From Alteromonas macleodii (lineage in GTDB: Bacteria; Pseudomonadota; Gammaproteobacteria; Enterobacterales; Alteromonadaceae): a DNA stretch of 64,000 nt. Shown piece by piece: positions 1-6,872 of this stretch. The notes beneath the pieces were generated by a model. The model was not told the DNA's origin and made no database searches. It saw only the letters and a program-made list of their open reading frames with translations. The stretch lies in NCBI RefSeq assembly GCF_903772925.1, contig NZ_LR812090.1, positions 4,095,105 through 4,159,104 of the forward strand, given 5' to 3'. Positions within the stretch are counted from its first letter, which is position 1; every line of letters begins with the position of its first letter. Made by a program: the position numbers and the translations under genes.

Positions 1-931
1 CTCTGGCTTTAAGCGCGTTTTGCGCCAAATCGCTTTTGTGCTGAAGTACAGCCTTGTCTATGTGCATTTGCGTAATATCGACGGTAGCACCTACTACCTT
101 AACGCACCTGCCGTTATCCATTATCGGATGGGCTCTGCTTTCAATCCAGCGGGTTTCACCTGCATCGGTTCGGATCTCCACTTTGTAAAGGAAATCCTGC
201 CCTGTTTGCTTCATTTGCTCAAACTGTTCTGCGTACCTTTTACGATGAACTTCATCGGGAATAAATTTTAATATATCTTCGGCCTGCATGGAGCGCTCGC
301 TGTGAACATGGAACATGCGCTTTAGTGCACCCGACCAGATTACTGAGCCGCTTTCTATATCTAATTCCCATGTTCCGACTCCAGCCAAATTTGTGACTTG
401 TTTTAACAAAGAGTTTCGCTCTTCAAACACGACCTTTTGGGCATTCAGATTACTCATAGACTGCTGTCGTTCGAGTTCATTGCCAATCCAGGTGGCAAGC
501 AGTAGTAAGTAATCGGTTTCTAGTTCATTAAACGGTTCATCTCTTGAAGACAGTGAAGAAAAGTTTACCGTACCGTAAAACTCACCGAATACGCGGATAG
601 GAGAAGCGAGGTAGCTTTTTAGTGTGTATTTATCGAAACACGGGTGCGAAGCACCAGGTTGCACATCGATATTATGGTAAGCAATGACAGAGTCGGCCCT
701 AGCTGCATCAGCACAATACGTATCGCAAAGGGAAAATTCAGCGCCTTTTGGTATGTCACCGTTGGGCGTGACAACACTTAGTACGCTATACCGCTCTCCT
801 TGAATATTACTAACGATCCCTGTTTCTAAACGAAGCGCTTCTGTACCGATACACAGCAAACTCTCTAACTTTTTATCTAACGACAAAGCCTTATCATTAG
901 ATATTTCTTGTAGGTCTCGGATAATACTCAT
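1..931 (-). CDS. GAF-PAS sensor protein, C-terminal part beyond window
   Basis: The reading frame is open from an ATG at 931 to the left edge, giving about 310 residues with no stop. Residues about 20-165 look like a GAF domain; they contain SYLASPIRVFGEFYGTVNF, typical of the GAF sheet. Residues about 185-300 look like a PAS domain with a PAC tail (GTWELDIESG, then ETRWIESRAHP and GATVDITQ). No signal peptide or membrane segment is visible, so it is probably a cytoplasmic sensor. The output domain (histidine kinase, GGDEF or EAL) lies outside the window, so its class cannot be decided. The gene is convergent with nothing inside the window, and the lipoprotein gene to its right is on the same strand. 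The GAF/PAS call is secure; the ligand is unknown. Confidence 0.8.
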   Translation of the reverse strand, partial: MSIIRDLQEISNDKALSLDKKLESLLCIGTEALRLETGIVSNIQGERYSVLSVVTPNGDIPKGAEFSLCDTYCADAARADSVIAYHNIDVQPGASHPCFDKYTLKSYLASPIRVFGEFYGTVNFSSLSSRDEPFNELETDYLLLLATWIGNELERQQSMSNLNAQKVVFEERNSLLKQVTNLAGVGTWELDIESGSVIWSGALKRMFHVHSERSMQAEDILKFIPDEVHRKRYAEQFEQMKQTGQDFLYKVEIRTDAGETRWIESRAHPIMDNGRCVKVVGATVDITQMHIDKAVLQHKSDLAQNALKAR

Positions 932-960
932 GAGGATTTTAGCCCTCCCAGACTGCAAAT

Positions 961-994
961 AAAAAAGGCCAATGTATTAACATTGACCTTTTAA
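961..994 (-). terminator. Rho-independent terminator of the lipoprotein gene
   Basis: The arms AAAAGGTCAATG and CATTGGCCTTTT (minus strand) pair around a TTAATA loop and are followed by T residues. It lies 70 bases past the stop of the DUF4397-like gene and before the GAF/PAS gene. Confidence 0.75.
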
Positions 995-1063
995 ATTTAT
1001 GGGATATTTCGCGAGATGAAAGTTTTCCCTATTATCAATTAGTATAATAAATAGACTAACTGA

Positions 1064-2458
1064 TTAATAAAGCACGTTAATTTCATATCCTGTCGCTGTG
1101 TCTGCTGGCTCTACCGTCACGATGTAGTTTTCCTCTTCAGTAAAACCATATAGAGAGGTTCTATCTAGAAGCACTTGCTCTTCGTTCTCATCTTCGTACA
1201 CCGCAATTACTTCGTAATAATCTGACGGCAGCACTTCACTGGTGCTTTCTGCAAACTCCAGGTTTTGTATATCATATTCTGCGGTATCAATGGTTTCGTC
1301 GTTTCTTACTAAGTAAAAGTCCACATCATCGAAGTCGCTAACTAAGTTGATGAAGTTAACGGTCTTGTCATAAGCCTGCGGCAAACCACTTTCAACAAAG
1401 GTTGCTGCACCTAACTGGTTGTTAGTGTTGTAGATAAGAATAGCTTTACTCTCACCTTGGTTAAGGGTGATTAGCTTATTGCTAAGCGATGTAACTGTAC
1501 CTGACGGGTCAGTAACGGTTACGCGATAATCGCCATAGCGGATAGCACTAAATTCAGACATTTCACCCGCGGCTAGCGTAAAGCTCACATCTTCTTCGTC
1601 TGTATTGCCGCCAAAGGTAACGTTTAGCTCGGCATCAAGATTAGTCGAGTTGTATATACGATACTGCGAATCAGCTTCAACATCGGTCAAGGCTGTCACT
1701 GTTGAAGAATTTAATACCGTGTCTACCACAAGCCCTTCTTGAATAGCGCCACTTACGTCACGAAGGGTCATTAAATACTCGGTTTCATAAACGAAGTCTA
1801 TCGTTTGAGATTCAAATACAACCTCATCACTACCTGGTTCAGTAAGGTAAATTGTATACTCATCTTCATCGAAGTATTCGCTGTCGTCGTCAGCATCCCA
1901 ATAGTCGAACTCTATCATGTCACCAGTGGTCACTGTGCCGAGAAAATTAGCCGCTTCAAACGGATCGCCCGATTCACTCATGTAGAAATCATATGATGAG
2001 TCATCTACGGCCACAGAGAGCGCAAACAAACGGAAATGGTCTTCTAGAGTTTCGCGCTCATACGAATAGGTAGTGAAAGTCGGGTTGCTAAAATCACCGC
2101 TCATCACAACGATGGTTTTATAGCCATTTTTTAAATCTACGGTAATTTCGTCAATGTAAACTTCTTGGTCATCTGAGTCAGTACGAATGAACTCAATTTC
2201 GTATTCGCCATCATCCATCGAGTACATTGAGGTAGCATCACCAAATTGAGCTGAACCAAAGCTATCTCCATCAACCTCTCGCATTTCAACATTCGCGCCG
2301 TTAGGTGATGCGTTATAAAACTGTATGTAAGCATAAGAGTAATCTGAGCTACTACTGTCTGAGCCACCACATGCGGTAAGCCCTAGTAGCGCTACAAGCC
2401 CCATTGCCGCTGCACGGAACCAGGTTCCCCTTAGCAAAGAGTGAGAGGTCAATTGCAT
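1064..2458 (-). CDS. DUF4397-like secreted lipoprotein
   Basis: 464 residues. The N-terminus is a lipoprotein signal with lipobox LTAC and acylated Cys30, followed by GGSDSSSS, so the mature protein is probably anchored to a membrane as a lipoprotein. The body is acidic and rich in Tyr, Asp and Glu. It has about four related beta-rich segments starting YIQFYNASPNGANVE, FRLFALSVAVDDSSYDFY, YRIYNSTNLDAELNVTF and VNFINLVSDFDDVDFYL. The pattern residue-N/V-hydrophobic-DVDFYL is typical of DUF4397 (IgA-like beta repeat) proteins. No catalytic motif was seen and the function is unknown; it may be an envelope or adhesive protein. A GGA stretch precedes the ATG. It lies downstream of the subtilase gene on the same strand, with a terminator between, so it is probably a separate transcript. 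Confidence 0.75.
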   Translation of the reverse strand: MQLTSHSLLRGTWFRAAAMGLVALLGLTACGGSDSSSSDYSYAYIQFYNASPNGANVEMREVDGDSFGSAQFGDATSMYSMDDGEYEIEFIRTDSDDQEVYIDEITVDLKNGYKTIVVMSGDFSNPTFTTYSYERETLEDHFRLFALSVAVDDSSYDFYMSESGDPFEAANFLGTVTTGDMIEFDYWDADDDSEYFDEDEYTIYLTEPGSDEVVFESQTIDFVYETEYLMTLRDVSGAIQEGLVVDTVLNSSTVTALTDVEADSQYRIYNSTNLDAELNVTFGGNTDEEDVSFTLAAGEMSEFSAIRYGDYRVTVTDPSGTVTSLSNKLITLNQGESKAILIYNTNNQLGAATFVESGLPQAYDKTVNFINLVSDFDDVDFYLVRNDETIDTAEYDIQNLEFAESTSEVLPSDYYEVIAVYEDENEEQVLLDRTSLYGFTEEENYIVTVEPADTATGYEINVLY

Positions 2459-2717
2459 AAATTGAATGTCCTTTGAAGTTGTTCTTTATTGGTTTAAGAC
2501 TGCGTTAACACAAGCAGGCACACGTAGAAAGTGCTTATATTGGCTCGCACAATACAGCGATATGGCTATCTGAGAAGGTCTTAGTTCAGAGCTTTACGCT
2601 ATCTTTGCAAAGCTGACTTTTCTTTGTATAACTTGACAGTTCGCAACCGCCGGCAACTTTTTGTAGAAGCTCTCTCGATGAGGAATTTATTGATGAATGC
2701 TGGTAGAAAAGAAATAA

Positions 2718-2741
2718 AAAAGCCTGCAAGTGCAGGCTTTG
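2718..2741 (-). terminator. Rho-independent terminator of the subtilase gene
   Basis: A perfect hairpin AAAGCCTGCA-CT-TGCAGGCTTT is followed by TTTTATT on the minus strand, 27 bases past the protease stop. Confidence 0.9.
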
Positions 2742-2767
2742 AAAGTATCGTTTGGTTATGGCGTTAA

Positions 2768-4456
2768 TTATTCATATGAGTATGAAAGCGTCACACCACT
2801 GTATGATGAATACGCGCGGATACCTATGTGCCAAGTACCCGATGCTGGCGCATCAAATGTACATACTTCGCTGTTACCGTTTTGATAAGGACGGCAATCG
2901 TAGCTATTGGTTTCTGGTTGTGAGCCAAACTTCACATAAAGATCAGCATCGCCTGAGCCACCAGAGGTACGAATGGTCATTTGCGTTACACCTTCTGGAA
3001 TAGTCCAAGTGTAGCGATCCCAGTTTCTGCGAGTACCTGAAAGGCCTGTTAGTTGACCTGATACTGGCTCTACGCCAGGCTCAGAGCCGCCACCACCACC
3101 TGTGCCGCTTCCATCACAGCCATTGGTGTTCAAGTAGTTATACGCATCAGCTAACTGCATCAAACCATAGCCATAAAAGTTATCGCGTCCAGCACTGCCT
3201 TTATCTTCGGCTGTTGCATTTAGCGCATTACGTATTTGATTATTTGAACACTGCGGGAAGTAGCTCCACACCAATGCAGCACCACCTGCCACGTGTGGCG
3301 TAGCCATTGATGTGCCGCTTAAAGACGCGTAGGTATTAGTTGGGTAAGTAGATTGCACTGCACTTCCTGGCGCAGCAATTTCAACTTGGTCGTTATATTG
3401 GCTGTAGCTTGCGCGGTTTTCGTTTGAGTCTACCGCTGCAACCGACATTACTGCATCGTAAGAAGCAGGATAAGACTTTGCACTGTTACCATCGTTACCC
3501 GCAGCCGCTACCAATAACATGCCAGCATCAGTAAAGCTCTGCATAGCATTTCGTTCGGTAGTAGATGAACTGCCGCCACCTAAGCTCATGTTAACTACGT
3601 TTGAGCCCGCGTCTTGACACTGAGTAATTGCATCAATTAGGTCAGATGCATAAGTCCATTGGCCATTATCGTTAAAGATTTTAACAATATGCATATCCAC
3701 GCCAGGGTAAACGCCAACAACACCTTCATTGTTATCGTAAGCCGCAATTGTACCTGCTACGTGAGTACCATGACCATTACCGTCGTTATACCAGTTACCA
3801 ACAGCACTATTGTTTGCTTGACCCGTAACACCATCGTTGGTTCCAGGCAAATCTGGGTGACCTAGGTTATAACCCGTATCAATGATACATACCTTGCGAG
3901 CTGTAGTATCTGACTGACCAAACTGATTTGCTTGTACCATGGTGTAGCCGTAAGGCGTAGTTTGCGCCATAGGCTTGCGGCGAACATCTACTTCAATACT
4001 TTCTACATTAGGGTTTTTACGAAGCTTGTTTAGCGCAGACTTACTCATAGTAGCCGCCACCATTTTATGCTTCTTAAGCTCTTTCTTAATTGAACCACCG
4101 GCTTTTCTAACTTCAGATTTAGCTGAAGCAATGCTGAAAGGCTTCTTGTTTTTCAGTTTAGACTTAACCTTAGATTTGGCTTTGCTGCTGGTAAGCGTAT
4201 CGCTTGAACTGGCGACCTCTACAGTTTCGCTTATCATTTCGTCTTTAAACTTAATGATATAACGCTCTTGATCCACCGTTACAAGGCGGTCAACAGTGAG
4301 TTTTTTGCCTAGCGCTTGTTTTAAGGTTTGCGGTTTTTCTTTAACTTTTACCAGACCTTCGCCTGCTGCCATTGCAGAATTAGTCATTAAACCAAATGAT
4401 ACAGCTAATGCAGCTGCTGTCAGACATGTGTGTTTCTTATTCAATTTTGAGTTCAA
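2768..4456 (-). CDS. Secreted subtilisin-like serine protease (S8) with PPC domain
   Basis: 562 residues. It has a Sec signal peptide (residues 1-30, ending SAMA) and a lysine-rich I9-type propeptide (about 31-165; YIIKFKDE and VESIEVDV are inhibitor-I9 hallmarks). The S8 catalytic domain holds Asp193 (IIDTGYNLGHPDL), His229 (GNGHGTHVAGT), oxyanion Asn321 (AAAGNDG) and Ser383 (GTSMATPHVAGG). A Gly/Ser linker near residue 450 leads to a C-terminal pre-peptidase PPC domain (GDADLYVKFGSQP, WHIGIRAYSSYSGV). This is the usual layout of extracellular proteases exported by Sec and type II secretion in Alteromonadales. The start is TTG, chosen because it lies nine bases after AGG and because it begins the only complete signal peptide; no ATG occurs before residue 24. 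Substrate is unknown; general extracellular proteolysis is inferred. Confidence 0.93.
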   Translation of the reverse strand: MNSKLNKKHTCLTAAALAVSFGLMTNSAMAAGEGLVKVKEKPQTLKQALGKKLTVDRLVTVDQERYIIKFKDEMISETVEVASSSDTLTSSKAKSKVKSKLKNKKPFSIASAKSEVRKAGGSIKKELKKHKMVAATMSKSALNKLRKNPNVESIEVDVRRKPMAQTTPYGYTMVQANQFGQSDTTARKVCIIDTGYNLGHPDLPGTNDGVTGQANNSAVGNWYNDGNGHGTHVAGTIAAYDNNEGVVGVYPGVDMHIVKIFNDNGQWTYASDLIDAITQCQDAGSNVVNMSLGGGSSSTTERNAMQSFTDAGMLLVAAAGNDGNSAKSYPASYDAVMSVAAVDSNENRASYSQYNDQVEIAAPGSAVQSTYPTNTYASLSGTSMATPHVAGGAALVWSYFPQCSNNQIRNALNATAEDKGSAGRDNFYGYGLMQLADAYNYLNTNGCDGSGTGGGGGSEPGVEPVSGQLTGLSGTRRNWDRYTWTIPEGVTQMTIRTSGGSGDADLYVKFGSQPETNSYDCRPYQNGNSEVCTFDAPASGTWHIGIRAYSSYSGVTLSYSYE

Positions 4457-5120
4457 AATTTATTTCCTGTTGTATCTGTCTTATTAACTTCAGCACTGTT
4501 TTAACCCGTGCTTTTGAAGCTATTTGTTATTAAATGACATACAGGTATAACCATTACCTCATACGAAAAGCTCATCCATGACAACCGACGCAACAGCGTT
4601 GCAACGACCTACCCGTTTGTCAGGTTAATAGCTAACCCGCGGTAGGCAGGCTAGCTATAGAGCTCATATTAGGCGGCTAATCAAACAGTTGAGTATGTTG
4701 CCTTAACCCTGGTGAGTATTTTTTATACCTTTAAAAATACTTAAAAAAACATCACACTTGACGAAAAGCACGCCAGATGTGTTCTACGAGCAAATTCATG
4801 GTAGGAATAAAAAACTATAGTTAACATTTAAATTACAATTTGAGATGTAACAAAATATTAATCACCTGTTTAGCTTTTCTTATTAAACGAATTCAGTAGT
4901 GATTTGTAGATTTCTTGGTCTGGTTTTCTTTAATTGGCTGAGCCATTAAGCAATGCAATATTTCAAGACTGGTTAGTAGGTATATTATTTAGTTTGGCGT
5001 TGACGAGCCAGGAAGTTGTTGTGCGTTCGGGCATAAGGTTTAGATACTTATCACCCAGCGGCAATACAATGGCGGTGTAAAAAAGATCACTACTTAAAAG
5101 ATAATATGCTAATTTATAAA
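4457..5120. other. Gene-free region with protease leader
   Basis: No convincing gene is present. The left part must hold the promoter and leader of the subtilase. It contains nested inverted repeats (CCTACC 4608-4613 with GGTAGG 4641-4646; GGTTA 4623-4627 with TAACC 4633-4637; GCAAC-AGC-GTTGC just left of them). The remaining AT-rich part shows nothing recognisable. Confidence 0.5.
4590..4646. repeat. Nested inverted repeats upstream of the subtilase
   Basis: CCTACC (4608-4613) pairs with GGTAGG (4641-4646) and encloses GGTTA-ATAGC-TAACC (4623-4637). A second small hairpin, GCAAC-AGC-GTTGC, sits just to the left. Both strands can fold, so neither orientation is proved; on the minus strand it would lie in the 5' leader or promoter of the protease gene. 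It does not match a cyclic-di-GMP riboswitch: no GCAAAGCC core. Confidence 0.45.
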
Positions 5121-5206
5121 TGAAAAAGCCCACGCTATAAGCGTAGGCTCGTTCGAGTCTTATGTCTTTGGTGGGCTGCTTAAGCAGGGATATCCAAAGC
5201 TCTCGC
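5121..5206 (-). ncRNA. Candidate small RNA, divergent to the Abi-like gene
   Basis: A sigma-70 promoter on the minus strand (TTGACA, 17-base spacer, TACGAT) predicts a start near 5205, and a strong terminator lies about 60 bases on, giving an RNA of about 85 bases. In between, CTTTGG (5199-5194) pairs with CCAAAG (5171-5166) around the 12-base palindrome CTGCTTAAGCAG (5176-5187). AGCCCAC (5177-5171) could also pair with the 3' arm of the terminator (GTGGGCT, 5133-5127), giving an alternative fold. The terminator stem has a U-G wobble on the minus strand, which would be a C-A mismatch on the plus strand, so the minus strand is the likely RNA. No open frame of useful size fits. It matches no RNA family I recognise. 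Confidence 0.6.
5123..5149 (-). terminator. Terminator of the small-RNA candidate
   Basis: The arms AGCCTACGC (5149-5141) and GCGTGGGCT (5135-5127) make nine pairs including one U-G, with a five-base loop, followed by a T run on the minus strand. No protein gene on the minus strand precedes it within reach except the small-RNA candidate. Confidence 0.75.
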
Positions 5207-5211
5207 TTAAG

Positions 5212-5240
5212 ATCGTAAGTAATCGAACACCAATTGTCAA
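5212..5240 (-). promoter_or_regulatory. Sigma-70 promoter of the small-RNA candidate
   Basis: Consensus -35 TTGACA (5240-5235), 17-base spacer and -10 TACGAT (5217-5212), all on the minus strand. It sits 25 bases upstream of the Abi-like start on the opposite strand, so the two transcription units are divergent and may share control. Confidence 0.7.
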
Positions 5241-5264
5241 ATGGTTAATTAAAGGGAATGATTT

Positions 5265-5909
5265 GTGCCGTACCAATCTATTGAAAATACGTTGTCTCTG
5301 AGCCGATTAACAACGTTTAGAAATGCGGTAGTAAAAAAAATAGGAAATGACTGCACTGCGACAACTCTTAAGCTCTACGAATGGAACGCACAGCTTTCTT
5401 CCGTGATGTTCTTCCCGCTTCACATATATGAAGTCGTTTTAAGGAATGCGGTTTCGGAGGCTATATCAATGCGCTACGGCGATGACTGGCCAACAAACGT
5501 CGTATTCCAAAATTCATTGCCCTACAAAGACAAGCAAGACTTAGTACGACTAACTCAAGATTATCAAGGTGTAGGTAAACTTTTGCCAGAGCTAAAACTG
5601 AGTTGGTATGAAAACATGCTGGCAAAAAGACATGAGGGGCGTATTTGGAAGCCTTTTATCAAACAAGTCTTTCCCAACTCAACGGAAAATACAGTATCTA
5701 CCATTCGAAACACACTGAAAAACGGTTGCGACATAATCAGGAAGCAACGCAATAGAATTGCTCACCATGAGCCTATTTTTAATCAGCCTACATTAACCCA
5801 GCTACTGCCGTTAATTGAAGAAGCCGTGTCATGGCGATGCAAGAAAACCGTCGCTTGGCTTAGAGCTCAAGAAAAAGCGACAGAACTACTAAACAACCCT
5901 ATTTTCTAA
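5265..5909 (+). CDS. Abi-like (Abi_2/AbiD/F family) HEPN-type protein
   Basis: 214 residues, all-helical in appearance, no signal peptide. Near residue 160-170 the sequence RKQRNRIAHHEPIF carries the R-x4-H motif (RNRIAH) of HEPN ribonucleases, as in the Abi_2 (AbiD/AbiF) abortive-infection family; FFPLHIYEVVLRNAV near residue 50-60 and WLRAQEKA near the end also fit that family. Known members act as RNA-cutting phage-defence or toxin proteins; activity here is inferred. The start is GTG, supported by AAAGGGA eight bases upstream; the nearer ATG at 5258 is in another frame and stops at once. It stands alone on the plus strand, divergent from the small-RNA candidate and convergent with rlmB. 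No protein antitoxin gene is adjacent. Confidence 0.72.
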   Translation: MPYQSIENTLSLSRLTTFRNAVVKKIGNDCTATTLKLYEWNAQLSSVMFFPLHIYEVVLRNAVSEAISMRYGDDWPTNVVFQNSLPYKDKQDLVRLTQDYQGVGKLLPELKLSWYENMLAKRHEGRIWKPFIKQVFPNSTENTVSTIRNTLKNGCDIIRKQRNRIAHHEPIFNQPTLTQLLPLIEEAVSWRCKKTVAWLRAQEKATELLNNPIF

Positions 5910-6048
5910 TATAAATACTCGTGATAGCAACGGATTGCTACTAACTTATTGCTTGGCAACCATATGCAACGGTTGACGCAACCAAAAGTGCTATTTCAGA
6001 CAACCAAGCACAGTTTGCATAGATTAAGTAAATACTCTAAAAAGAAAA

Positions 6049-6079
6049 AAGGCGCGCAACAATCTTTCTGCGTGCCTTT
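6049..6079. terminator. Terminator between the Abi-like gene and rlmB
   Basis: Arms GGCGCGCA and TGCGTGCC flank a ten-base loop. There is a run of six T on the minus strand and a shorter T run on the plus strand, so it can serve both convergent genes. The G-U pair forms only on the plus strand. Confidence 0.65.
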
Positions 6080-6131
6080 AACATTTCTTGTTTTGAACGC
6101 TCTCGCGTCGCGCTCAAACGCTTAGGGAGCA

Positions 6132-6872
6132 TTACAATCCACGCTGTCTCACTATTTCGTACAGGCATACACCTGTAGCTACCGACACGTTCAAACTTGA
6201 AACGCTACCAGCCATGGGTAACTTAACCAGCTCGTCACAGGTTTCTTTCGTTAGTCGACGCATACCTTTACCTTCTGCCCCCATTACTAAAGCAGTTGGG
6301 CCTTTCAGGTCAACATCATAAAGGGTTTTATCGGTTTCACCGGCGGTACCCACAATCCAGAGCCCTTTGTCTTGAAGGTGCTTCAAGGTTCTGGCAAGGT
6401 TTGTAATTTGAATTAGCGGCATCACTTCAGCTGCGCCGCAGGCTACTTTTCGTACCGTGCCGTTTAAACTTGCCGACTTGTCTTTAGGTACAACTACAGC
6501 GTGCACTCCCGCACCGTCAGCCGTACGTAAGCAAGCACCTAAATTATGAGGGTCTGTAATACCGTCTAACACCAAAATTAACGGCTGCGACTCTCGTTCA
6601 AGTATTTTATCAAGGTCAGCTTCATCCATTACGCGAGCAGGTTTTGCTTTAGCAACAACGCCTTGGTGTTGTTCGCCGTTTACTTTGTCATCTAGCGCTT
6701 TACGCTGGCTGAACTGAACTGAAATTCCGAAACGGCGCGCCTGGTTAACAATGTTGGTCAAGCGTTCATCGTTACGCCCTTTTAAAACCCACACTTCCAT
6801 TACACGCTCGGGCTCTTTTTCAAGTACCGACTGCATGGCATGTAAACCGTATAACCATTCTTGCTGCGCCAT
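6132..6872 (-). CDS. rlmB: 23S rRNA (guanosine-2'-O)-methyltransferase RlmB
   Basis: 246 residues, the normal length for RlmB, which methylates the 2'-O of G2251 in 23S rRNA using SAM. An N-terminal substrate-binding domain ([13 protein letters not shown]) is followed by the knotted SPOUT domain with all three SpoU motifs: [14 protein letters not shown] near residue 115, [11 protein letters not shown] near residue 195 and [17 protein letters not shown] near residue 220. Its start codon directly abuts the rnr stop (TAAATG), with AGAGG upstream inside rnr, so it is translationally coupled to rnr. The rnr-rlmB order is the conserved gammaproteobacterial arrangement. Confidence 0.96.
   Translation of the reverse strand: MAQQEWLYGLHAMQSVLEKEPERVMEVWVLKGRNDERLTNIVNQARRFGISVQFSQRKALDDKVNGEQHQGVVAKAKPARVMDEADLDKILERESQPLILVLDGITDPHNLGACLRTADGAGVHAVVVPKDKSASLNGTVRKVACGAAEVMPLIQITNLARTLKHLQDKGLWIVGTAGETDKTLYDVDLKGPTALVMGAEGKGMRRLTKETCDELVKLPMAGSVSSLNVSVATGVCLYEIVRQRGL

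Noticed and set aside
4560..4720. Possible cyclic-di-GMP riboswitch because of GGTAGG-like and GGGTAGG segments
   Set aside because: The conserved GCAAAGCC core and the full P2/P3 layout are absent.
5564..5752. Minus-strand frame of 62 codons inside the Abi-like gene
   Set aside because: Shadow of the plus-strand gene with no independent support.
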